Shown here: one piece after another, positions 10,801 through 20,041 of the stretch
Layout: the number at the start of each line of letters is the position of its first letter
Position numbering within the stretch: position 1 is the first letter of the stretch
Assembly: GCA_000934455.1 (NCBI GenBank)
Contig: KN885083.1
Span: 39,424-62,419, forward strand
DNA: 22,996 nucleotides
DNA from: Apostichopus parvimensis
Taxonomy: Eukaryota; Echinodermata; Holothuroidea; Aspidochirotida; Stichopodidae
Direction of reading: 5' to 3'
The notes under the pieces: generated by a model
Told to the model about the DNA's origin: nothing
Seen by the model: only the letters and a program-made list of their open reading frames with translations
Databases searched by the model: none
Position numbers and translations under genes: made by a program

Positions 10801-12105
10801 AGTTATCGGTTGTCACTGTGTGCAGACAATCTCATTCATATTTCTGTAATATTTTCAACTTAATTCAAATGTTCAGGAACGTTCAAAGTGAATGATGATT
10901 CCACATGCATGAACTTTCAAAATTTGTAAAATTTTTAATTACTTACAATATAAGTGTATGTGAAATTATAATGATGATGGTAATAACGACGGTGTTAAAA
11001 TTTTGCCAGTGAGTTACCAACCGCTTGCTTTATATTCGTGTTCAAAAGGCGCAAAATAAACATAGCATCACACATAATTTTACAACTGAGAATCAAAAAA
11101 TACGTTTACTGTTTTTGATGATAGTTAGATAGTAAATTCTCATTACAATCCGCCATCACTCGTAATTGCAGAGACTGATAATTCACGCAGTGTGACCACA
11201 GAGCCCCAATTTATAACTGCATACACAACGGAAACTACCAAACCAGGTAAGATAAAATATGACCTTATATCAAGTTGGAAATGTGCAGCATTTTATTAAA
11301 TGCTCTTCTTTTAAAGTAATGATATGTGATGAAGTTGGGGCTGGAGTTCCTCCTCCGGAAGAAAAAGTGAAAAGTTGTAGGTCAAATGGTCCATTCTGAG
11401 GCATATTAAGACTATAAATTATATTTTGTTTAAGTAGCCATGAAAACGTTACCATATAACACTAATCGAATAAAAGGACTGTAGCAATACTTGCTTGCAC
11501 CTAGATTTCTTAAATAATATTTACCCGTATCATGTAAAAGAATTTATTTGTTAGATATTCGATATGTTTCCACATATATGATGTGATAAACAGTCCAAGA
11601 TTTAGTGTAAACCAGCGGTCCGCAACCTTTTCTGGCAAAGAACCAGCCAAATGTTTAGCATTTGGTCGCGACCGATTGGTTACCACGATCGCGCGCTGTA
11701 CAAATAACTTAGTATTGTTTCTTCTGTCGGCATTCGGTAAAGTCTAAACTAATGTTGACATCTTCAGCGATTTCTGAAACGACACGCGCCCCATCGACAA
11801 GTCCCATTGGTTGCGGGTTGTCGGTATAACTATTTCAAACGCAATGTTGTATAGATATCGTTTCGTTAAAATGTAATAAGATAAATTGTGGAAGATTTTT
11901 AGGTAACTGATTGGTTGTATTTTTATCAACAGAGGATTTCAACAGAGGAGAACTACTTTGGATATTGTTTGTCGTAGGCGGCATCTTAGTGCTAATCATA
12001 ATCACAGTCATAGTCATAGTCAAAGTCATAGCATGTTGCAAAAAACCAACAAATGAACACAAGAAATACAGTCCGGCAAATAAAACAGACGATACGGCTG
12101 TCTAG
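7747..12105 (+). CDS. Single-Ig type I membrane protein, five exons
   Basis: Joining 7747-7825, 9239-9541, 10550-10621, 11172-11246 and 11933-12105 gives 702 nt, which is 233 residues plus TAG. Every junction has a GT donor (gtaagt, gtgagt, gtaaga, gtaaga) and an AG acceptor, and every intron is phase 1. In order the protein has a signal peptide (1 to about 25), an Ig-like domain (27-127), a Ser/Thr-rich stalk (128-176), a membrane span (about 184-206), a Cys-Cys and Lys-Lys juxtamembrane stretch (211-214) and a 21-residue tail (213-233) ending DTAV. N-X-S/T sequons lie at N59, N91, N104 and N114. The layout indicates a cell-surface receptor or adhesion protein. There is no ITIM, ITAM or enzymatic domain, so any signalling would need a partner. 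Ligand and function are unknown. The Ig domain resembles what I remember of expanded sea cucumber Ig proteins, which I could not check. Exon structure is inferred from sequence without transcript support. Confidence 0.82.
8286..8368 (+). repeat. Four-unit 21-bp tandem repeat in intron 1
   Basis: Four imperfect units of 20-21 bp follow each other, each with a core like gtgcgtcta or gtgtgtcta preceded by a ttgaaca-like stretch. It is intronic to the Ig gene, and I see no coding role. Confidence 0.6.
8373..8390. promoter_or_regulatory. 18-bp perfect palindrome (aattgttctagaacaatt)
   Basis: Perfect dyad symmetry directly after the 21-bp repeat array in intron 1. Its centre TTCTAGAA contains two inverted nTTC/GAAn half units, as in heat-shock-factor sites, but only two of the usual three or more. 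It could equally be a chance palindrome. Confidence 0.35.
8391..9238 (+). other. Rest of intron 1, no gene seen
   Basis: Contains overlapping open frames on both strands around 8517-8858 with no recognisable motif and no splice context linking them to the Ig gene. I treat them as chance or transposon-derived. A pyrimidine-containing acceptor closes the intron at 9238. Confidence 0.5.
9239..9541 (+). CDS. Ig gene exon 2: Ig-like domain
   Basis: This is a 303-nt phase 1-1 exon (tttgcag acceptor, gtgagt donor), the classic form of an exon encoding one Ig domain. Protein residues 27-127 show B-strand Cys46 in GIISC, core Trp57 in VYWF eleven residues later, and an E-F region with GSLVIWNV (92-99). 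The F strand reads SYQV (106-109), so the canonical Tyr-x-Cys has Val109 where Cys is expected. The only other Cys is Cys30, three residues inside the exon, so any disulfide would be Cys30-Cys46 rather than the usual B-F bridge. All four N-glycosylation sequons of the protein are here. The spacing from Cys46 to Trp57 and to the GSL motif suggests a V- or I-set-like fold; I cannot fix the subtype. In-frame GTG at 9229 is intronic and not a start. Confidence 0.8.
9664..10052 (+). repeat. Intron 2 block, upstream copy with relict stalk exon
   Basis: Runs from gcaagtaatg to ctttaaaactaat and aligns with 10252-10681 over most of its length, with many substitutions and small indels. Shared landmarks include gagtgttcagggtgacc, gttagctctga, caaagaacga and ggtgtgtaca. 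At 9963-9984 lie remains of the stalk exon: the acceptor-side sequence runs straight into atctaccaaaacagtaag, matching the start and end of exon 3 with about 50 bases missing between. What is left is not a multiple of three, so inclusion would break the frame. I read it as a dead duplicate exon. Confidence 0.75.
10252..10681 (+). repeat. Intron 2 / exon 3 block, downstream copy
   Basis: Second copy of the 9664-10052 block. It holds the intact stalk exon 3 at 10550-10621 and ends after it at the shared ctttaaaactaat. The pair shows that the stalk exon was amplified together with its flanking intron. Confidence 0.75.
10550..10621 (+). CDS. Ig gene exon 3: Ser/Thr-rich stalk
   Basis: A 72-nt phase 1-1 exon between an AG acceptor at 10548-10549 and the donor gtaaga at 10622. 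It adds about 24 residues starting GPTTSNSDST and ending QSTKV. Ser and Thr dominate, there is no Cys and no hydrophobic stretch, so it looks like an extended, O-glycosylated spacer. Being symmetric, it could be skipped without shifting the frame. The exon and its upstream intron belong to a block repeated about 590 bp upstream, where most of the exon is lost. Confidence 0.65.
11172..11246 (+). CDS. Ig gene exon 4: second Ser/Thr-rich stalk
   Basis: A 75-nt phase 1-1 exon with acceptor attgcag and donor gtaaga. It encodes 25 residues beginning ETDNSRSVTTEP and ending TTETTKP, again Thr-rich and Cys-free. Composition resembles exon 3, but I see no clear nucleotide similarity between them. It is symmetric and skippable, and with exon 3 it would set the distance of the Ig domain from the membrane. 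Confidence 0.65.
11613..11822 (+). mobile_element. hAT-like non-autonomous element fragment
   Basis: Begins CAGCGGTCCGCAACC, close to the familiar hAT terminal pattern CAGNGGTTCTCAACC, and continues with the usual 'ttttctggcaaagaacc' type sequence. The right side near 11805-11822 has ggttgcggg, which pairs with the left terminus for about eight bases and then diverges. A small hairpin (ccaaatg, loop, catttgg) lies at 11648-11666. No clean 8-bp target duplication is visible, so the right end is uncertain. It lies in intron 4 of the Ig gene. Confidence 0.45.
11933..12105 (+). CDS. Ig gene exon 5: transmembrane segment, tail, stop
   Basis: The acceptor tttttatcaacag is followed by GAG-GAT-TTC in the phase 1 frame. 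After the short linker EDFNRGE (177-183) comes a hydrophobic run LLWILFVVGG... to about residue 206, then K207, an adjacent Cys pair (211-212, possible palmitoylation) and KK. The tail carries one tyrosine (Y222 in KKYSPA), which is not an ITIM, ITAM or clear YxxPhi motif. The C-terminus DTAV fits the class I PDZ-ligand pattern. The stop TAG is at 12103-12105. No canonical AATAAA occurs within several hundred bases downstream; an AGTAAA variant at 12543-12548 is a possible polyadenylation signal. Confidence 0.8.
11995..12030 (+). repeat. In-frame hexamer repeat coding the membrane span
   Basis: Six successive hexamers (atcata, atcaca, gtcata, gtcata, gtcaaa, gtcata) lie exactly in the reading frame. 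They encode Ile/Val-rich dipeptides that form the inner half of the membrane span. Confidence 0.7.
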
Positions 12106-13164
12106 TCTACATGATGTAAATGCTGTGACGAAGTTTCAATAATCGCCGCTGGTCCGTATCTATATGAACAAAAAATGAACATTTTGAAGCAACGTTTAGT
12201 GTATTTTTTTTAATTTGTCCTCTCCTCTGCTGTAACCATGTGGCTATATGTCATCTGTGTATACAGTGGTTAACGTGGAGTTGTAAAATGGGTTGTGGCT
12301 ATTTAGCCGATCGTTGAGTTAATTAACATGGCCCGCTTGCATATTCACCCACAGAGCCGTATATCTATATATGTGGCTCAGTTCACCGGACCATTTATCA
12401 TTAGCTAAGAGGCTCACTAAGCCATCATGAGGAACGAATTTGTGTACATGCAGCGCACTTTAAACAGTGAAATCGTGCTGAGTGTTCAAATGCATTATAT
12501 TATGGTTTTGTATTGCATAAAAGACCAAGGAGTGCCTTTGTAAGTAAAGAATTTTAAATACCAGTTGTCAAATATACCTGTATGCAGCTAAGAGGGGGTA
12601 AAGCGAGTTCGTTGAAGCCGAATCCAGTATAGGGGATTGTGGTATTCTTCTACGAAATTTAAAACAAATATTTAGACACATATTTATATAGTAAGGCATA
12701 TTGAGGCTACTGAAAAATAATTTGTATACATGCGAACAAGTTGTTCAAGTTGCTTTGATTTAAACCCTTCCTTTCTAAATAGCGTACGATATGTATGGTG
12801 ACACCATGGCAGATATATCTTGAACAGCTTTATTAATATATTGTTGTAATGTACGCTAATAGATTTCAATAGTTTGTTTGGTTCCCAATGCGATCTTTAT
12901 TTAGAATATCATCATTATGCACCTTTTTAATAACAATATTATTTTTAAGTCTTAGCTTGAGACTGTTATCCAACACTGCGTAACCACAGCATAACAAAAT
13001 CAGATGAAGATGCAGAAGAATTCGGGAATTTCTCCCTATTTTATATAGCCTGGATGAGTAGGTCACCTTACACATAAAGGGTTTTGTTTTATCTTTGGAC
13101 GGAAAAAAACAAGAACATAGAAATAGATTTATCACTATCAGTCTCATCATCGTCGTCGACGCTC
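12106..13164 (+). other. 3' flank of the Ig gene
   Basis: Probably includes the 3' UTR. No AATAAA is found close to the stop; AGTAAA at 12543-12548 is the nearest plausible variant. Minus-strand open frames here (12684-12869 and 12866-13171) have no recognisable domain. Confidence 0.4.
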
Positions 13165-13237
13165 TCGTCAAACATCAAACATAATTCGAAACTCTGAATT
13201 ACAAACCTAGTGTTTTAAGAACTGAGCTATCCAGCCC
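13165..13237 (-). mobile_element. tRNA-Thr(TGT)-like SINE head or pseudo-tRNA
   Basis: Read on the minus strand from 13237 the sequence gives gggctggatagctcagtt (A-box-like), then ...ctaggtttgtaattcag with anticodon-loop TTTGTAA (anticodon TGT, Thr), then agtttcgaattat (B-box-like). Acceptor and T stems do not pair well and the D arm lacks the usual GG, so it is not a working tRNA gene. A tRNA-derived SINE head or a decayed tRNA copy fits best. A gacgatgatgag-type stretch follows on the same strand. Confidence 0.5.
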
Positions 13238-16200
13238 TTAGTTTGTGGCCATAGACTTATATTTTTCGGGCAAGTCGATACAGCCCCCACCCGCAAATCA
13301 AATTAGGATCCTAAGCCTATATTTGTGGCAGTCACTATGTAGCCATTTGTTTGCTTATTTTGACTGACCTTATATTCCAGAGGTCACTGGTCCTAATTGC
13401 GTTCTAGCCATACATTTCGTTTCTTTTTCAATTGTGTACAAATGTTCCAGTCAGCATTATTTATTTATTTTTCATAAATTTCAAACAGGTAAAATAATAA
13501 TAATGTAACTACCGTATTAAACAGATAATCAAACAATTAGGGGAATGGGTAGGACTACGATATATATATATATATATATGTTATTGTGTCGCGAACTCTT
13601 CTCATTGGATGATGCAAACTCAAGTAGACTTTAAATAGATTGCAAGTAAATTTTGCAAAAGTATTCGCAAATGAAAAATCAATAGTTTTGTATTAAGAGA
13701 TATTTGGATGCAAACAAAATTGGTGCAGTAAGTCTATAGCAAATACATATCCTCATTTAGACGTAGGCAGAAGTTATGAAGTATCATGCCCGGGCAGTAA
13801 AGGAAGCGTGGAGGGTTCTGTTTAGAACCACATGTTAATAGATTTTAATCTTCCAAATCACTTTAAATAGATTAATTTCTGTTAAATTCTTCCATTCTTT
13901 GTTTTGTTAGATATAAGCTACAGATGGAGCACTATGTAAGTAGTCTACTTTGGTGACTAACTCATGGTGCATGCCAGCTTAGTTCTGCTGAGTGTCAGGT
14001 TGAGGATCGACAACATTCATGGGTTTGTTGTTTATTTGATCGATTTCACGGAAATTTGTTTAGGTATAGTCAATGAAAGGAGAAAATGTAGGCCATTTCC
14101 ACATAAATCTGTTAGTAAGGTATTATCATTTTGAAAGAAAGTAACGCAATTACTTTACTTTAGGATACAATTGATATGATAATTTCTACGAACTCTACTG
14201 AGAGAAAAAAATTACGCACACCACCACCCTTCAGCGAGATGTAGCTTATAATATGTTTGTTGTGGAGTGATGAGATGTGTAAGAGATATGCTGTTTGTAA
14301 GTTACAAATGCCGCATCAATTATGATTCAATTATCCTTAATTAGTATGCACACAAAAAAATAGGATCAAAGTGAGGCAAATAGCCCCTCCACTTAGAACC
14401 ACCCACCCCCCCCCCTCCCCAACCCCTTACAGTCCATGCTGTCTGTACTGACCTTTCACATAAACAAACTCCAACTTAGTGCAAAGTTGTACAGACATGA
14501 TATTAATATAACACGTGACTAATTATAGCATCTGATAATACCTGGTAACAGTAGCGTACACCCTTTCCCTTTTCTCAGCATGGTGTGGATTAAAAAGACC
14601 TTGTTATTTAAATAATGAGATGTTTAAAATGTGATCTCTACCAGTTTGATCGTTTTCATCAAACTTAAAAAACACTTTTACTGACGTATTGATTACTTTA
14701 AAAATAAATCTTCTTTGCACACCATTTCGCATTTAAACTCCCTCGCTTATTCAATAACTTCTCAGAGGAGGGAGGAAGACCCCTCCCCTTACTCCCCCTC
14801 CTTAGTACGGCAGTATATAAACTTAATAAATCGACCCTGATTGAAAGATGAAAGTGTTTTGCTAGGTGATATATTTAGAATTTTCGAATTATTTGTTTAC
14901 ATGCAAAGTACCTGATTTCAGTCAGCAATAAAATCTCACTCATACAAAAGTTGACAAACGTATGGCACTCAGAATAAGAAATTATTAAGATGCGATTTAA
15001 CAACGAACCACTGCTTAACATTCAGATACTGTATTGACGCTATTGTCGTGTATGTTTACCGGTTGATGACCACTTACTTTTTATTCGGTATAGATGGCTG
15101 CTATTTTCTTTCTGTTTCGTACTTTATTCCTTCATTCAGAATGATTTATGTTATTACATGTGTACATTCTTGCCTGCAAGATTCCTTCTTATGTCATAAA
15201 TGCTGTCCATTTTTTTTATTTGAGGAGAAACAAACTGAAGATTCAAAATTGCCATCTCCGTGTTGTCTGCTTTGCCATCTTTTAAGAAGGCGAGCAAGAC
15301 TGGCTTTCAAAAGTTTACTTTAGCTTCATGTCATGTATTATCCTACATTGAAAACAACACTTTTACAGGGGCAATGTTAAAAAACCTTGACTTGTTTTCA
15401 ACTGTACACCAACACCTTATATTTACCGAGAAAAGAGGCCGTACCGTACTAATGAATTAAGGAAAAAGCAATAAACATACAGGCACTATATATTTGTCAT
15501 TTGCTCAGTGGTGTCTTTTTCTTTCAAGCTCGGTGAAATTTTCAGTCTTATGTAAGACGGAACATTTTAAATAAGTCATCAGATGAGGAATTTCCTGACG
15601 GTTATTTTGACGACTTGTATGTGGCCTAGAATAATAATGGTTGGCTTTGCATATATATCTCGCCGTATATGGGCCGTAACTTTTCAATTCTAGTGACATT
15701 CGAGGTAAAAATTAGTCAGTTTTGTTGTTGCCGAAGTAGCAAGTTTTCGATGGCTATTATAAAGTCGAATAACACACCAACACCAATTACCTGTTAACAG
15801 TCTCAACGAGCACCTGGTTCTCTCTTTTACATTTGGAAGGACACCGTCATCCAATACATTCCATCAAAGGAAGTCATACAACATTATTCTGAGAACCCTG
15901 ATTTTATATCTATCAAGAAGTGGGGATATTGAAACTAATCAAGGTCCAACAGGGAAACGTGCACCTAAAAATCATTGTGTAGCATGCTCTAAGGGTGTTA
16001 TCGCCACTAGTAAAGCCTTTAACTGTGATGGATGCGAAATTTCAATCACATTTTGTTTCCATCGAATATAGGGACGATTGAGAAAAGTGGGTAATAAAAC
16101 ACCTCCCTGTTCCTAACATGAAGCTAAGTTCTAAACAGGAACATGGAAGACGGTTTAGACAATTTGTCCCACCCCTCCCCCCCCCTCCCTACGTCCTGAA

Positions 16201-16585
16201 TCTCACGCCTAACATATTCTATGTAGTTAGGGTTATTAATAGTGCCATCAATATTCTAGAAAGTTATATAATCGCCACTTAAGTCGAAACTTAAGACAAG
16301 GAATTAACAGACTGCCTGAAACCATTCCCATATTACAGACATTGTATTCTCAGTAATGCCGTTCCTGTATATCTGGGCATAAGGTGAAAGGTTCGAACCT
16401 CCAATCTCCCAAAACGCAATTTTAAAATTGTTCGGAGAAAAAAACAATTAGAGGAACTTATACCCCTAAGGCATCGTGAATGATACTCCGTGGTTTTGCG
16501 AAATAATTGGGCCCTGGTATCGTTGTACTGACTGATAAACGCACTGAAGACAGCAAGTTTGAAAGTGCAATATCTGGCAGAGAAA
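13238..16585. other. Intergenic stretch, no gene seen
   Basis: Holds an (AT)n run (13560-13579), C-rich tracts near 14401-14425 and 16170-16190, and scattered short open frames (for example 15048-15323 plus and 16333-16593 minus). None has recognisable motifs, codon bias or splice context. I see no RNA gene. Confidence 0.5.
13560..13579. repeat. (AT)10 microsatellite
   Basis: Uninterrupted alternating A and T for 20 bases. Confidence 0.9.
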
Positions 16586-16993
16586 GCCCCCAACCACGGT
16601 GAGCTTAGGTCATTGACAATATTCTCAATGAATGTAAGACCGTGAGGCTTTTTTTCAGTGTCTCAGGGGTCTGTAGATGAAATGAAGGATATCTAGGCTG
16701 TAAAACGATAAGCATCTATGCCTATAGAATAAATGACAATTCAGTGACTAGTGCGGAAGACCCATTGCTTACCTAACAGCTACAAATAAGGCCCCCAACC
16801 ATGATGAGGCTAGGTCATTGGCAATATTCCTCATGACTGTAAGTCCGCAAACCCTTTCTTCGTTGTCTCAGGGGGTCCGTAGACGGAATACGGTACCTAG
16901 GCTGTAAACGACTAGCACATATGCCATTAGAATACATGACAGTTCAGTGACTACTGTGGAAGACCCATAGCTTACCAATCAGCAGCTACAGAT
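16586..16993 (+). repeat. 205-bp tandem duplication, two units
   Basis: Unit one (16586-16790) and unit two (16791-16993) both start gcccccaacca and share in order 'taggtcattg', 'caatattc', 'tgtctcaggg', 'ctaggctgtaaa', 'cagttcagtgacta' type landmarks and 'gaagaccca'. They differ at many positions, so the duplication is old. Stops occur in all frames I scanned, and I see no coding role. Confidence 0.85.
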
Positions 16994-18109
16994 GATTTTT
17001 GGTTGTTTATCATCCTCACGCCCCATCGCCACCCCTGTAAATTGTTAGTATACCTCTGAGGGTAGGTTGACATTCGAAAACCCGAAAGGAACATTCCACC
17101 GATGGAGAATACTCGCAGAGAATTGTTCTTGAATGCCATTAGCTCGCCGTGTGTTAATATGCCATTTTATACTTCATCGAGACAGTCCATCCCCACCCCT
17201 GAGTAATAACAAGTCTAAACTGAGAGTATAGGTTGAAGTATAAACAGCTGAGTCGGATCAGATAATATCAGAGAATATATCCAGAGAACGAATTCTCCCG
17301 TCAGTCGCTCTACATCAAGATTCTTGTATGTCAGTGCTCGTATCACACACGCCGCACACTCAAGTAAGTTAGCGTCACAATTGATAGGAAACTGACTGAT
17401 AGAGCGACCCAGACGATGAGTTTCGTTTCTCAACAATTAAGTATTTTTCACTTAAAAAATAATTATTAAATCGTCTTTTTCGTTTCCAATCATCCACAGA
17501 TGACGACGTACACATTAAAATCAGACGTTTGAATATTTATATAATTGAGATGTTTTCGCTTGTAACTTTCTTCGGCATATTAATGGAAACAGAAAGAGTT
17601 GGTTAAATATGTACTCCCCCCCCCCCCCCCCACCCCCAACCCGCGTTCACCTCTGTAGTACCATTCCTACTGTCACTCGATTTCTGCCCCGCCCCCCCCC
17701 CCCCTTAGTTTGCAACCTTTACGTCGACCTTTTACAGTTTTCAATGGGTGTCCTTAAGTAACACCTGGCGACCCTATGAGGGTGTTGATTGAGGGTGTCG
17801 ATATACACTGCCAGGCGAAGATAGCAAATAGCGGGTGCTGAGATTTCATTTGCTCTTTGTGGTGTGTCAATAATGAGATTTGATAAATTTAAAATGTGTG
17901 GGGTAGAAGGAACAACTTGCGAGCCATACATTAATCATTGATGACTACACTTGCATTTCAGAGCCTTAAACTTGGTAAGTTCTTTAAATCTGTCCGATTT
18001 CTTTTCCTTATGATGGATGTAACTGTTCAATGTAATGTACTTAAAAACTTTAACTCTTTTAGTTATATATGACTGTTATTTGTCGAGATATATTAACAAG
18101 TATTTAGCA
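16994..18109. other. Gene-free stretch with poly-C tracts
   Basis: Homopolymeric C runs lie at 17616-17631 and 17692-17704. Minus-strand open frames at 17215-17436 and 17719-17931 show no recognisable domain. Confidence 0.5.
17616..17704. repeat. Poly-C tracts
   Basis: Sixteen C at 17616-17631 and thirteen C at 17692-17704, with C-rich sequence between. Exact lengths of such runs are unreliable in most sequencing data. Confidence 0.8.
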
Positions 18110-18160
18110 ACTATTATCCAACCAGTATTCATTATATGATTAACAAAACACTTCGCTTGT
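18110..18160 (+). repeat. Third partial copy of the A/B leader sequence
   Basis: ctattatccaacca, then gattaacaaaacac and tcgcttgtcaa, match 537-585 in copy A and 20534-20582 in copy B with a few changes. It lies about 310 bp before the gag-like remnant, where a retroelement leader would sit. Confidence 0.6.
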
Positions 18161-18471
18161 CAAGGCCCAGAGACAGTACTCGACACGCTGCTAAGTTGAA
18201 CGCTACGCTTTTTCGTCATCGCTTAGTCATATGACATTAAGGTTAGTTTTATACTACATTATATTTATCTTTACGTGGAATTATTCCTCAGTCTTAATGG
18301 ACACGATATTAAGGAATCCTTCAGATAAATATTTTGAGGAGAATGCTTATATAATGTTCACGATTTAGCTTATGTTTACTGAAGATATGATCGCTTCTAT
18401 GAATTATAGACTACTTAGTTACTACGCGTTAACTGAGGCTCATTGTGTAATCATCCTATCACACTGAGAGT

Positions 18472-18760
18472 ATGACATTCGACATAGATGGCCCTGCGGC
18501 CATAGCCGACAAGGTTATGGAAGTTTCACCCGCCATGTTATCTGTACCTACCGTTACCCTTCCAGTCGCAACTGCAACCACATCTCCTTCCGAAACAGAC
18601 GACTTACGCAATATGGTATCCAAATTACCCTCCAGGCTGAAAAACTAACAAATAAGGTCGCGTCACTAAGAAACCAACGTTATCGCAGTCAAAGTAAAAA
18701 CTATGCAAGACAACAGTACCGTTCATCCCGTAATAACATGTGCACTAGTTTTACCTGATT
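18472..18760 (+). pseudogene. Ty3/Gypsy gag C-terminal remnant (Mag-like?)
   Basis: From ATG 18472 the frame gives MTFDIDGPAAIADKVMEV, followed by a Pro/Thr/Val/Ala-rich spacer and DDLRNMVSKL, with a stop at 18646-18648. A frame change near 18625 would continue into LQAEKLTNKVASLRNQRYRS and an Arg/Ser-rich run. 'ADKVMEV', a leucine-rich coiled stretch and an Arg/Ser-rich tail are what I recall from the C-terminal end of Mag-type Gypsy gag proteins; this is unverified. The element is frameshifted and truncated. Confidence 0.45.
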
Positions 18761-18799
18761 TGTCTTACGCACAGCATATTTGTCTTGCTTTTTTAAATT

Positions 18800-19432
18800 T
18801 CGTCCAGATCTGAGGGTATTTCTGAAAGAACGAAATCCCGAAGACTTGTGGAAGTGTGCTGTACTGGCGGATCAGTATGTAGAGGCTCACGGTAAAGGTT
18901 AGAAAAGGGCAGTGTCAAGGACAAGAGTCAAAAGAGTAGTCTTGCTGGGCAACAGATGAAGGAAAGGGATTGGAATAGAAACAGAAAGTGTTACAACTGT
19001 GGGCAACCAGGGCATGTTTCAAGGGACTGTAGGAAACCCAAGCCCGACCATCAGGGAAGGAGACATAATAGCTCTGGGAGGGGGGCTAGTGCGGAAGCGG
19101 AAAGGGTTGAAGAAACGGTGGCCGCGGGCGAAAGTATTTTGGCTGAATATGGTGAAGCAGGTCAAGTTAATCTAGAGGCGGGCGCAGTTAAAGCCAGAGA
19201 CGTGGGCGTACCAGTAAGCGTAGATTACGTAGGAGAACACAATGTCGAGGTGGTGAGGGATACCGGATGTAACACAGTAATAATTAGTAGGAAATTTGTC
19301 GGAAAGGCAAAAAACAATGCTATATCCCTTCTTGACAAAAATGAGAAAGAGAAACGACAAATTCATTTACCTTTGAGGACGTACCAAAAATCCAGCATTG
19401 ATAGTGGTAGCCTGCTCTATTTGTTTACTTAA
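18800..19432 (+). pseudogene. Ty3/Gypsy gag zinc knuckle and protease fragment
   Basis: Upstream of the main frame, 18809-18898 reads LRVFLKERNPEDLWKC and then ADQYVEAHG, a capsid-end motif of Gypsy gag proteins, stopped by TAG at 18901. The open frame 18956-19432 (158 codons) has a CCHC zinc knuckle (C12, C15, H20, C25), a Gly/Arg/Glu-rich linker, and a retropepsin start with the catalytic Asp-Thr-Gly at 102-104 within VVRDTGCNTV. The protease flap and everything beyond (RT, RNase H, integrase) are missing, and the frame ends in unrelated sequence. A remnant, not an active element. Confidence 0.75.
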
Positions 19433-19560
19433 CACCTTTCTCATATGTTGGTTATATGTTTACAATTTATTTTACATGTTTGTTATATTATTCAGTATTA
19501 TTGAAGCACGGTGGGCTCCGCTACATTATTGCAATTTGTTTATGGTTTAATGCCTTGTTA

Positions 19561-19735
19561 TATTTAGGCTGTCCCCATGCATTTTATCTCTGCAATTTAG
19601 GGGTTTAAAATTTTTAACATGTTAGCTTTATTATTCCCCCCCCCCCCATTTGTTAATGTGTGGTTATGTTTAGTTTGTCCCGTGCATTTTATCTCTGCAA
19701 TTTAGGGGTTAAAAATGTTTACATGTTAGTTTTAA
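19561..19735 (+). repeat. Two ~106-bp repeat units
   Basis: gcattttatctctgcaattt followed by aggggtt and an acatgttag element occurs at 19561-19630 and 19663-19735, separated by a poly-C run (19636-19647). A related gccatgcattttac ... gtgcaatta stretch occurs at about 20067-20100 in copy B and 26-60 in copy A, tying this array to the start of the long repeat. Confidence 0.65.
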
Positions 19736-20041
19736 GCATGGTGGGTTACCCCAACTTTACTGCAATTTGCTTTTGTTTGTTTTTCAATGGAGGGTACCTA
19801 CATGAAAAATGGTGTTTTCTTTGCAACTGTTTAAGAAAAAGAAATGTTTTATCCCCCTGAACTTTTATGCGAGCCTCAGTCTCATCACAGAAGCATGGAT
19901 GGTTGAGCCCCACCCACTAAGGAAGATGTGTAGATATATTATTAAATTCGTCTTTTAGAGTACAGATATGGTCAACTAACCTTTGGGGGCCAAATAGTGA
20001 GCTATTAGCTCATGCTCCAACTTGCCCCCTTCCCCCATCCC
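19736..20041. other. Junction between the retroelement remnant and copy B
   Basis: No gene. Contains another ttactgcaatttgct piece related to the repeats before it, and a C-rich stretch just before copy B begins. Confidence 0.4.

Noticed and set aside
16380-16400. ggttcgaacct, a B-box-like match suggesting a tRNA gene.
   Set aside because: No A box at the right distance on either strand and no foldable acceptor stem.
17215-17931. Minus-strand open frames of about 70 codons.
   Set aside because: No motif, no plausible splice sites joining them, and no similarity I recognise.
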